From: Nageia nagi
Lineage: Eukaryota; Pinophyta
Length of the DNA stretch: 64,000 bases
Assembly (NCBI GenBank): GCA_050084985.1
Contig: JBITNC010000001.1
Location: 112,096,001-112,160,000 of the forward strand
Direction of reading: 5' to 3'
The notes under the pieces are model-generated. The model had not been told where the DNA came from. It made no database searches and saw only the letters and a list, made by a program, of their open reading frames with translations. This document shows, piece after piece, positions 26,591 to 37,629 of this stretch (within the stretch, counting starts at the first letter, position 1; each line of letters opens with the position of its first letter). The position numbers and the translations under genes were made by a program.

Positions 26591-29450
26591 AACTAGACCA
26601 AGAATGGTAAAATTACATCCAAATAAGTCAAACAATATGTTTCATAATATTTTATTTCTTTCAGGGCTCTGCATGACCTTGATAACATATTTTATTTCCT
26701 TGTTTCTTTAATTTATTTTTAAAAATTTAATAATTTCATTCTAATATTATATGCTTTTCTCACAAACACCAGTCAAACTCAGGCTAAATATAAACAACCA
26801 ATTCAACTATGCATATAACCTATATTAAGATGTATATATTTAGGCACAAAATGAAAGTTATGCAAATGAGAATCAATATTATATTTATTTTATATAAAAC
26901 TTATATCATTGTGTATGATATTCATATTTTAAAGAACCATATCCCTTTTAGTTAAATGATTCAAAAATTCTAAACTTTTGCATTACAAAGAATGCCAAGT
27001 TCATGTGAGATAACTATAACCAATATTTATAAAATATAATTTTCAACCTTAATATTAAATACTTTACATTAAAATCTTCTTAAAAGTATTCCAAGAATGT
27101 AGTTAACTATAGGTTCAAGCAAAATTGTGACTAAATTCATGTGCTAAAGGAACCATCATGAAAAACGTGAGCTAAAAGGTATACCTAAACTACTAAAAAC
27201 TTGGACCAGTATGGTCATGAGGTTGAATCTTGATGATGTTTTTACAAAGAAATTGGAGAGGAGAATCATCAAGAATGGGGCTAGGCTTACCATTGTTAAG
27301 GGATTTTTTGATAATTTAAGGGATAAGTGAAGGAATATTTTGATTAGATGCTTCATTGAACTAATGTCATAGTTAGATCATATTCATCACTGAAATAGCA
27401 AACATTGGAAAGTGTCTCAATAAGTTGATATGATTGCTTTACCTCATGAATTTTTAGTCTTTGTTTTTACAAATGCATAAGACATGAACAAGGTTATGAA
27501 GATGGTCCTTCATTTTTGGGTTAGAAGGAGCTACTTTTAAAATGTTGGCATACTAGTTTCTATCTTAAGAAGGATAACATTTATGGCATTCTTATATGGG
27601 TCAATTTACCTAATTTACCAACATATTACTAGAATATGAGTATGATTGTTGAAATTAATAATATATTAGGATAGTTGTTTTCAATTAAAAAAGTCATCAG
27701 AATTATGAATAGAATGAAGGAAGCTGAGTTTTATGTTAACATTGATATTACAAAGGAGGAAGATGAAGAAACTTGGGAATAAGAAATAGTTTATGAATAT
27801 ATGCCTATTAGTTGTAGCAAATGTAGAAAATTTCATTATTATACCAAGGAATAATTAGATAACAAGGAGAAACAGATGATGGAAGTCCCCAATTCATATG
27901 AAGAATGAAATACCCATGTGCAAAGGAATACCCATGTGGAAAGAGAGGTGGAGGAAATCTTAGAAGGTTGACCACCTATGAAACTAGGAACCTATATCAT
28001 TCTTTGAATTCAAATGAGGTATTAAAATAACTAAAATTAGAGAGTAACATATTTTCAATTGACAATTACATATGGAAAAGTATTAACTAGTTATGAAGAA
28101 ATGGAGGAAGCCAAAAGTAGAAGTGACAAAGAACTAAAGTAGAAAATACAAAAAAACAACAAGCTAGGTCATCAAGAGATAATGAAGAAATAGGAAAAGA
28201 ATAAGAAATGGAGATTGATGATGGAAATACACCTCCCAAAAGAAGACATTTGATAATATAGTGAGGAAGACACAAGATATATGTAAAGGACATATGGGGA
28301 GGTTTTCAAATTATGAAATAAGAATATAGAATATAATTGAAGATATTACCAATATATGATAACGCACTATACAGTATAGTAGCTATAGTAAGGCCCCATA
28401 TTATGCTTTAATGATTATTTTTTAGTTATAATATACAAGGATGTAATACCCAAAATAGCTACAGGATCATCAAGTACCTCTAAAGGGAAGTTCTTATAGA
28501 TTTGTTATTTATGTTAGAGATAGAGTTGAAGAAGGATAAGGTGGTAGAAGTTGAAAATAAACTTTAAAGGGCAGTATATTGTTCTTGGAGAGAATAAGAT
28601 GTCCTATCATAGGATCTATTTAGATTATGAAACGTAACTACTATAAAAGGTACTCTTTATCCAAATACATCTAATAGATGTCTTCATACACATAGTAAAA
28701 TAATATTTTTCAACTACATCCTATAGAAAATAAACCAATAAACAAGAAATCAAACATAAGTAAATAATTATGATAAATTTCTTAAATACTCATTTAGTGT
28801 ATTTACATTTTAAAAATAATATAATCCATATGTTAAATTATCATTATTTTATATAAGATATTGAGTAGAAAAAATATAACAAATAAAATTAGATATTACC
28901 ATGATCATTTTTCTCATTGTTTCTAAAAACTAGAATCATCTTGATAATTAGATATTTCATATAAGAAAATGATATTTAAATAAAACTTAACCTATATGTA
29001 TTTTAATGTATAATCTTACAATAACATATTTTAAAAGATAGTATTTACAATTAATAACATTTATTTTACTATGGAATTTTTAAGTAATTGTATTTAATTC
29101 CTTTATAGTTGCTACCTTTTCTTTATTAGATAAGTAAAATAACAAAAATAGTTTGATACTATTGTTAGTTGTATGATGTATATATCTCCAAAGCATTTTT
29201 GTTACTTTGGCATTGGAATAAACAAAAAATATATTTTATATAGCTTTTGAATGAAATGAATAATTTTTGAACCAATTCAAAGTAATCATGCATGTTTTAT
29301 TCTTTGCATGGTATGTAAAACTAATCCATCAAACATTTGTGATCCTAGTACTATTTAACACAATAAATGCACCAAATTTCATAACTCTTTTAGAGTTTTC
29401 AAATACTAGTTTACAATTTAGAAAACTTATTTGATTTTGTTTGCCTGATT
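26591..29450. repeat. Block L, copy 1
   Basis: This is shared with 57011-58900, both beginning 'aaaattacatccaaataa'. It contains a DUF4283/CCHC relic (27130-27865). The distal part (28290-29450) is AT-rich and shows no gene. Copy 2 lacks several hundred bases from the middle. Confidence 0.8.
27130..27865 (+). pseudogene. Retroelement gag-like relic: DUF4283 domain plus CCHC knuckle
   Basis: Frames on the plus strand give 'MRLNLDDVFTKKLERRIIKN', 'VFVFTNA', 'DMNKVMKMVLHFWVRRSYF', 'GILIWVNLPNLPTYYWNM' and, at 27813-27855, 'CSKCRKFHYYTKE'. This is the order of DUF4283 (a domain of plant LINE-type and related retroelement proteins, with its 'vWVrl.nLP...W' core) followed by a zinc knuckle. The last Cys of the knuckle is gone, and several stops and shifts are present. 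No reverse transcriptase is seen nearby, so only the first ORF or a fragment survives. A second, shorter copy lies at 57536-57960. Confidence 0.6.
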
Positions 29451-30366
29451 TGTGATCATAGTTTTGGTTACATACTATAAAAATTTATCATGTTGAAGTT
29501 TCTATACTTTTCTTGATGATGTGCATGGAAAGCAAAAAATAATTAAAAAATTAAATCGAAACTTTAAAAAATAAAAAAAGAATTAAAAATTTAAATCCAA
29601 AGGTTAAAAACTATTTCATGGTGGGCTTGCTCTCTAACAAATTTTAAGCTATGGATTTCAAAATGAGCTTTCAAAGCTCAAAGGGGACATATATGGCCTA
29701 ATGAAATAATAAATTTTAAAGAATTATAGTAAGTTATAAAATAAAAAAATAAAAATTATTTATTTTTTGAATTGAACTTTGAATATATTTTGAATTTTTC
29801 TTTTACTAATTCTAACAATAATTCAAACAATTGTATAATTATTCATCATTTTTATGCTTTTTTTTGTATTTCTCTATGATTATTTGCCATCATCTTGTAA
29901 AATATAAAGACTTACAAATGAATACTAATCAATATTCTAAATAGTAATAATAATATAATATATAAACCATTAGAATAAAATTACACATAAGATAATCACT
30001 ATTATAACAACAACAAAATATATCTAATACTTTGAAATAAAATTTATCTAATATTTTATATTCAATTTAATTATGTTGGTATTCCACCTTAGAAGTTTTG
30101 AGAAAAGGTCACATCTCCTACTCCAACTTATTGAGAAAAAAATATCCTATTCACTTAAGTTGAAAATAGAAATAATATACTATAATAAAATATCCTATCC
30201 ATTCTCTAATGTTGAATTAGCCTTCAAGTTAAAAATTGAGTTTCAAATTCCAATCCTCATGCTAAAATAATTTATAATGAAAATATGATATAGTTAAACA
30301 AATCTAGCTTATACACCCCTATCACTTCCCATTGATAGTTTATAATCATGGAATTCAAGACACAAT
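29451..30366. repeat. Block Y, copy 2
   Basis: This matches 4880-7170 (which contains an internal duplication), 44150-44990 and 58900-59900. Shared phrases are 'aatccaaaggttaaaaacta' and 'ggcctaatgaaataataaat'. It appears noncoding. Confidence 0.78.
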
Positions 30367-30495
30367 CTATAACCCTATATATCTATCAATCAAGGTAGTG
30401 TTCTCTTTTGAATTCCTATTATCCAAGGCATGCCTATATTGATTGATGTTGAGAGTTATATAATGTCATGGATAATGGTTGTCCACAAGTAAAGT
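30367..30495 (-). pseudogene. 2OGD last-exon tail, relic 2
   Basis: The minus strand reads 'LVDNHYP*HYITLNINQYRH', then 'ALDNRNSKENTTLIDRYIGL' and a stop at 30367. It aligns throughout with the end of copies A and C ('...ALIDT', '...SLIDTYVAL'). One internal stop is present. The frame is otherwise kept, and upstream exons are absent. Confidence 0.85.
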
Positions 30496-31440
30496 ATAAA
30501 AATAATATTTACACTACATAGATATGCAAAATAAGAATAAAGAAAAATGTAGCTAGATTCAAGAGAATTGAGATTTATTATTGCATAAGAAAGATAATAT
30601 AAACACAAGGTGGGTCTATTTTACAATACCTAGTCCAACAACCTTCCTACACAATAAATGTATGGAAAATACTATCAAATTCCTACTTCAATATATGAAA
30701 TAGATGAAGCTTGTATAGAAAGTTGAATGAAACATAATAAAAAATATTACAATCATACTAAGTTAAGATCCTAAAATAAGAAGTCAAAATACTCTTGTAT
30801 CCCTAACAATATATTTCTTCTAGGTCTAAGTCAAGTTGAGCTTCCTACAGTTGGTCTCAAGTCATGCCAACAAATTAGAGATGGATTCACATACCAAAAT
30901 ATGTCATATCAATTGTAAGATGATCCTAGATGATGCTAACATCTCTTTCCACTATCTATTGAATTACTGAGATCCTTTATTTCGTATTGATTTCATTTCA
31001 AATCAAAAGATGAAAACCATTTAATGAAAATTTATATGACATCCATGATCTTCATATGATGAAATTTTTTTTCTATTATAATACATATTTATTGAATAAG
31101 AAATCAATGTACTAGGCTAGCATGAAAATTGATATTAGAAACTATATTTTAAAATATTTAACATTCAAAAAGGCTAAATTTATTGATTATTCAAAATTTA
31201 AAGTGATATTTGATAAATATAGGTTTCAAATCTTCCAAAGGGTATGACATTATTTTAGTTTTTGTAAAGAATTTAATTAATATGATACACTTGATTTGTT
31301 CAAGATTCAAAATAAGTATCATTGATATTACATATATTTTTATGAAGTAGTTAGGTTGTATAGCATGCTTAGGACAATCAACCTATCCAAAGTAAAGGTA
31401 AAAGTAATATATATAACATTTACTAAAAATAAACCATCTA
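30496..31440. repeat. Block Z, copy 2 (distal part deleted)
   Basis: This matches 7286-8410. Near 31410 it switches to a T-repeat tail ('aacatttactaaaaataaa', compare T 'aacatctactgaaaataaa'), which runs into 2OGD copy C, so exon Q and block X are missing here. Confidence 0.75.
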
Positions 31441-31617
31441 TAGAACAACTATAATTAACCATTACATAACATGTATGCCTCTACTAAAATTGAAACACAG
31501 AACACAAATCATAATAAAATCATTACATAACTAACCCAACCAATGATCTAACTCAAACACCCCTATCACTTTCTCCTTAACAATTTGAAATCAGAGACAT
31601 TGAGTAAGCTGCACAAT
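31441..31617. repeat. T-repeat tail flanking 2OGD copy C
   Basis: About 180 bases match the end of T unit 3 and the 3' flank of copy A ('cctatcactttctccttaac'). This confirms that T sequence was next to the gene before the A/C duplication. Confidence 0.75.
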
Positions 31618-32212
31618 CTATAACGCTACGTATGTATCGATCAGGCTAGCCTTCTCTTTAGGATTTGTATTCTCCAAGGAGGCACGCCTAAATTGGTTCA
31701 AGGTGAAAGGTCTATAATGTCGTGGATAGTGGTCATCCACCACCGGAGGAGGAGCCCAAATCTCATTCTCACGTAGAAAATGCATGCCCCACACCAAAGA
31801 TATGCGATCTGTCCACCCTTTTCGAACCAGTCGATGCTCCGCGCTTCGTAACCTTTCGTTGCTCTATGGGTGCACTTTCCTTCATTACTTTATAGCCACA
31901 AAAACATTGTATCAACACCAATAACTTCTTCCTCATGTTAAGGCAATCGACGATATTGATAACAAATGAGTCCGATTCCGGCTTCACATCCAACCACTTT
32001 CCTTGCTTGGACCGAATCTGGAGGCCGCCCTCATTACCTGTGTATAGGACGGTAAAGATCCCATTATCTCTATGAGTAATGAGAGCGTCGTCCACTATCG
32101 ATTTTCAGTCAGAAGTATAGTAAGTGATACGCATTTTATACGTGCAGTTCTGGAAATCAGATTATAAGAAATGTTCGAAGTCCAAATCGAGGCTTGCAAG
32201 AGAGCACGCCAT
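31618..32212 (-). pseudogene. 2OGD copy C: start codon fused to exon 2 by internal deletion
   Basis: Compared with copy A, everything between codon 6 and mid exon 2 is missing: the minus strand reads 'MACSLASLDLDFEHFL' then a stop. Exon 2 continues with 'RITYYTS', the iron ligands H-x-D in 'LITHRDNGIF', 'GGLQIRSKQGKWLDVKP' and 'INIVDCLN'. Both ends of intron 2 are damaged (donor GT changed to AT context, acceptor CAG to CAC) and the first Trp of exon 3 is TAG. Exon 3 itself is well kept: 'AEHRLV', 'DRISL', 'VVDDHYPRHYRPFTLNQFRR', ending 'SLIDTYVAL' plus stop. The remaining coding length is too short for the double-stranded beta-helix fold, so it is non-functional. Confidence 0.88.
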
Positions 32213-35200
32213 AGTAGAGGATCTGTGGCAGGGAAATGACTAAAACGATATACAAAATAGAAGAAAGTATCATACGAATACCACAAACGATGATTTATTA
32301 GCAAATGGGTGAGCTAATTCCCTCATACTCTAGGAATATATATAGATACGAGGAGTGAAAAATAAAAATTACCTTCTACAGATTATTGAGAAATTTATCA
32401 AATTCGAACACATGTTTATCTCCCTGTAATTAATATGTAATGTATTACGATGCAAATTTTTATTAACATGTTTAATAGACGGTAAAATATTTCATCTCTA
32501 TACAAATCACACCGCTTTAGTTATTCAATAAACCCCAAAAGTCTTTAAGCATGTGTATCTCGAGAGATGCAAGTTTTTACGTTGAAGTTGTCTTCTTTAT
32601 TTGTCTTATGGACATACCTAACAATCTCATACTATTCCATCTCCATACAAATCACACCGCCTTAAATATTTAGTAAATCCCACCACTCACAATATTCCAT
32701 CTTCACACACATCACTCCTCTTTAATTATTCAATATACCCCACTCTCTTGATAGATGTAATGTCAAAATATTAGTTTTAAGTCTTATATGTTTTTAAATT
32801 AAATAGAGACTATTTTATATGTAATTATATTTTTAAATAAATTATTCTTTATATTTATATTAGGTTTTGAATCAACGATTGAGCGGTATCCACATCGTCA
32901 AAATTCATCTTGAACACGAACCTTGCATCATCTGCACTTACCATAACTTGATAAGATTTTATATATCATGTATATGAGGGGAAGAGATTTGAGCCTCAAG
33001 CCTCCCTTTTTTCACTTGAGAGTTTTAACAATCTGCTTTCTCACTAACTCCCATCACAACTACTCATATTAATAAAATCATATTATACTTGATTATGGAT
33101 ACCGTGAATGTGAGGTGGAGATATTTGACCCTAGGTCCTCCGTTTTTCCAATTGAGGGATTGTAATGGTTTATATGTAATATTGAAAATTGGATGATATC
33201 CATTTTTTTTTATAGGTTGGTAGTAATGTATACAAGAGAAGTGTATTAGGTTAGATGAATAATTAAATATTTATATATATTATTATGAGAATAAATAGAA
33301 AAATATATGAACATATATTTTAAGTTACATTCAAAGGTAATTTCTTTTTGTATTCATTTTAATCTTATGGATAATTAGGTTTGCACTTCTTTTGTGCAAT
33401 GGAAACATCCAAGAGATTAATAAATAAAATAATCAATATAACAATCATTTCATATGACAAGATTACATTTTTATTTCATTTCATTCGATAGTTTTTACAC
33501 ATAAAAATTCAATTTACCAATTTACACATAAAAGATATTACCATCCAATTCAACAATTCAATTTATTATTAAAAATAATGAAGTGTTGTTATTTTAATGT
33601 TATGTGAAATATTAACAAGCATTCAAATAAATTTTAACAAAGATTTTTCTAAAATATTATGAATTTTAAAAATATATATTATGATTATCAAGAAGATATA
33701 AGTTACATGATGAGAAATACTTTATGCACACAATTAATATTACTATCCAATCTAACAACTATTTTTCAATTAATAAAGATAAATAAGTGTTATCACTTTT
33801 TTTCATTTGCTTTAGTGATAAACATTGAAATAAATTTTAATAAAGATTTTTGTAAAACGTTATGAAATTTTAAAATATATGTTAATGATGATCAGGAAGA
33901 TATAACTTACATTACAAGAAATCATTTTTATGTATAAAATTGATATCATCATCCAATCCAACAATTAAGTTTATTCATAAATTGAAACATGAAGTTTTTT
34001 TCTTCTATATAACTCTAAACCAAAATAGTTTTGAATTCTAAACATTTGAAATAAATAATATTAGATATATTATGAATGTATCATGTATAATTTTTTTGGC
34101 AGGCATGAATATAAGATCTGAGAGCATTTATTTGATTAGATTATTATAAGACACTTATTTTAAGTAAAGAATTAATGACCACCCCTTCCACAAAAAACAT
34201 GCAAGATATAATTAAGTTTTCACATTTCCATATTTCTAATTTTACCCAACATCAATTGGAAGCTATTTCTAGCAACATAATAGTCTAGTTCAGAAAAGCA
34301 TAGACTTTGTGTGTGGGAAGGAACTTTAAATAAATATATTTGTAATGGTGGTGGAGTAGCTAAAGATTGGATGACAGTGGTATAGGTGGCATCAAAAAGA
34401 ATTTTTATATTTTTAGTTGTCTCCTTGGATTGATACCACCATTGTTCCTATGATAATATATATGTTACTAGTGGCTTTGATGGAGCCATCTATCTCTTTT
34501 TGATAGGATTGCTAGCTCCACAACATGAATGTACAAGACCCTTTAAATTTATTTGCACTATATAAGATATATTTTTTGTACAACATATTGTATATGGGAA
34601 ATAAATACATGATTTTAACATTTTTAATTCATTCCAACATATTAATAGCTTATGCTCACTAGTAAGCAATGAAACATTTATGAACAACATGATAGATAGT
34701 TTTAAATTAAATAGTTAGAGAAAAATATCATACATTTAAAAAGTAATCACTCATTCTCACACTAAAGATATCTATCACATTAAATATAAATAATTAAAAT
34801 TTACAATGATACATGGTTGATTGTAAGAAGTTAAGTCCCACTTTAGAGGAACAAGTGGTATTTAGTTTTCTTAACACTGGGTTGGGATCTTTGTCTTGGC
34901 TAGTTTGGTATCCCCATGCTAGGATTAGGATAGTGGGGATATGTATCTCATCCCTTAGGATCTTGGGGGATCAGGAATTTGCCCCCTAGGATCACAGTCC
35001 TAGAATACTATAAATAGGTGAGGGAGCTAGGATCCTGCCCCTCGAAATCTTGCCCCTTGTAATCCCAATCCTTAAATTCAAAACTTTTATGCACTCTTTT
35101 CACTTAGAATCAAGTTTGGTGACATGAACATTAGCTTTAGACCTAGAACTTCAAGTTCATAAGAATGGTAATGGAGTTTATCAACTTTGAACATGTGTTT

Positions 35201-36560
35201 GATGATGCTTTCCAAAGCATTTTTTCATGAAATTTTGTAGAAATATGGATGAGAGAGTGTACATTTCAAATATGCTATTTATTTTGTAAATGGATTAGAT
35301 TTTATATTTTTAATATAATTTGTAATGAAAGAGGGTCCATAAACTTCAAAAAATAGGGTTTTGCATTTACTAAATAACTTTTTATCCATTTGGAATTATG
35401 AAAAATAAAATATATGTCCATAATATGCATATAATTCTCCAAAAATTAAAAAAATTAATTGAAAATGATAAATTTAGGTCAAATTATGCTTAAGGGACAT
35501 GGACATTTTTTGAAATGATAATTAGGTCTAATAAAAAATTATAATATTTAATGTCCTAGGTATCTTTACTGAAAAGGATTTAAGAAAATATTTTAAAATA
35601 TGTTGAATTATGCTTGAGGGACACGATGTGGGTGTGGTTCTAAAACTATGTTTTTTAAATAGTGGATTTTAAACATGCCTATCAAAAATTTATTTCTATG
35701 ATTTGGGTATTGGAATAAATTACATTATTGAAAAACTAGACTTTGAGCATTACATTTTCACTATAGTGACCTTCTTGAAGATTTCAACTCTAAGTATTTT
35801 AAATTTTGAGATCAATTGTGATGAAACATGAAAATCAAGTAAAATAGTTCCACTTTTTGGCCCAAAGTGGGACTCAACTTCTTTCACTTGTGCACATCTA
35901 ATCATTTATGAAGTCTAAGATATTTAGTAAATGAAAGATAGTAAACTTGATTGAGTATTTGAGATATATCATAAGAGATAGTAAAGGGTATACAACCACT
36001 AACAAATATAATTTTAAATAAGGGAAACCATGCATTAGAAATTAAAAAATAAAACATTATGTACATAAACATGAAAATTATCATATGGTATGAGTAGATT
36101 AGATGGAAATTCTAACTAAATTTGATATAAAAGAAAACCTTTACACATAAAAGATACGCTTACCTAGTACCCTAACCTAAAAAATATTTTCCCCTATTCC
36201 TAAAGATAAAATGATGTCCCTCCTCACCACCCAAAATTAGTACTTTAAGTTGTCAAGTGCTACCGATGTGCTCCTTTCCCTTTTGAGATCCCCTAAGCAC
36301 TAAGTGATGTGAAAAGTAGAGATCAAATTCCCCTCTTCCCAACATGTTTATGTTGGGTTCTTTTAAAACTACTTCTCTGAATTCTTGCATTATCAAAAAT
36401 CAAATTAATTTTGAAATTCAAAAGGTTACTACTATCTCTTAAATTTAAAATACTATTCATGGCAAGAAAATTTAAAATAATATCTCATATGTTTCACATT
36501 TATTTTACTATATGATTTATTTTTATCATGTAATATCTCCTTTTTTTAACTTATATTTTT
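32213..36560. repeat. Spacer S, copy 2 (between 2OGD copies C and D)
   Basis: This is collinear with 20528-23560, with the same landmarks. A 1.08-kb insertion interrupts it at 34815-35893. A TATA-like run sits at about 32335-32346 upstream of copy C. It otherwise appears noncoding. Confidence 0.8.
34815..35893. mobile_element. 1.08-kb inserted element with inverted termini, type uncertain
   Basis: The empty site is visible in spacer copy 1 ('gatacatctaatcatc', near 22853). Here 'gatacat' is followed by 1079 extra bases, and 'acatctaatc' resumes afterwards, giving a possible 4-base target duplication ACAT. Near the ends, 'agaagttaagtcccacttt' (34826-34844) is inverted as 'aaagtgggactcaacttct' (35864-35882), and weaker inverted similarity extends some 25 bases inward. 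Inside is a TATA-like 'ctataaatagg' (35008-35018). There is no transposase, so it is a non-autonomous DNA element or an LTR-like unit. The TATA run leaves both open. Confidence 0.65.
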
Positions 36561-36615
36561 CCTTTATAGGTCTAGTAGATATAGCCATAATCACTTGTCA
36601 AGGAAGCTACATAAT

Positions 36616-36723
36616 CTACACACCTTCATATCTCTCAATGAAAGTGGCCTTTTCTTCTTCAAAATTTTTCCTCTCTATGAGGTATTGCTTAAATTAGGAG
36701 AATGTGAAAGGCCTATAACATCA
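36616..36723 (-). pseudogene. 2OGD copy D: last-exon fragment cut by the copia insertion
   Basis: The minus strand gives 'FKQYLIERKNFEEEKATFIE' then 'RYEGV' and a stop at 36616, in one open frame, matching the B-type ending. Toward the 5' side homology stops where the copia LTR begins, so the rest of the gene was lost. The 3' flank (36430-36610) is the same as that of copies B and E. Confidence 0.8.
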
Positions 36724-37600
36724 TGAAAATGATCATCTCCATTCCTAAGAATTACTTTTATTCTCCAAGATCTATATCCATTCCCAAGAATCACTTTTAT
36801 TATCTAGGCTCTATGTCCATTCCTAGGAATTACTATTTTTCTTAGGCATCACTTTTATTATCTAGGCTTTGTCTTCTTGCTTCAGACTTCCTTATGTAGG
36901 ATCTAATTTCCATCATTTAGGTTTTCTTTTAATAGGATTTATTACACCTGAGACTTACTACATATGGGAATTTACATTTTGAGCTCTAGGTGTTGATAAG
37001 ATCTACTATTATTTTAGATGATGTCATCATATCAAGCCTTGAACCCTGGGTCCTCTTATAATTCATTTTTTTTCCTATGCAATGACATTCCTCTTGCTCA
37101 AAATCCCAAATTAACATTACAAAAATTCTTTTTAAGATATTTCTATACTAGAAGTAAATGCTTGATCATGAATATTAATTTTGGAATCCTAACATTAAAA
37201 TATGCACAATAATAGTTAAAATTAATCAACCTTATAAAACCATTTAATATTTTTCAGATGTCCTATAGATAGAAAGGGCATGGGCTTTCTCTACTCTCTA
37301 TAGTATAGATAACTAAATGCATGTGTGGAGCCCATGCTACATTTAATTTTGTTTTTAATCAACTTGGATGCATATAATATATTATCTTAGTATAAATACA
37401 GATAGTCTATATGTAAAGAAGAAGTAGAACAAGAGACGTGTATGTTTTCCTACTTAGCTCCAAGAGAGCCTTGAATTATTTTTCACTTCTCTGTAATACA
37501 AAAAATATTTTGGTCTCCAATTTTTCTCAATATTTATTTTTCTTATGATCAACCTTATAATATTCTAGCTAAACATTATTACTTATTTTTCTTCAAAATC
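36724..37600 (+). repeat. Copia 5' LTR
   Basis: It starts 'TGAAAATGATCATCTCC', matching the 3' LTR start at 41784. It holds a TATA box ('tataaatac', about 37389-37397) and a T-rich U5, and ends just before the primer-binding site. The right boundary is approximate because the 3' LTR lacks this part. Confidence 0.65.
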
Positions 37601-37605
37601 TTTAA

Positions 37606-37625
37606 TTGGTATTAGACTAGGATAT
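37606..37625 (+). other. Decayed copia primer-binding site
   Basis: 'ttggtattagactagg' resembles the usual copia site TGGTATCAGAGC, complementary to initiator-methionine tRNA, with C-to-T and other changes. Confidence 0.6.
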
Positions 37626-37629
37626 TTAT

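Noticed and set aside
34815-35893. Calling the inserted element a solo LTR
   Set aside because: It has a TATA-like run, but the ends are inverted over more than 18 bases and no clean TG...CA with a matching 5-base duplication can be read; the type was left open.
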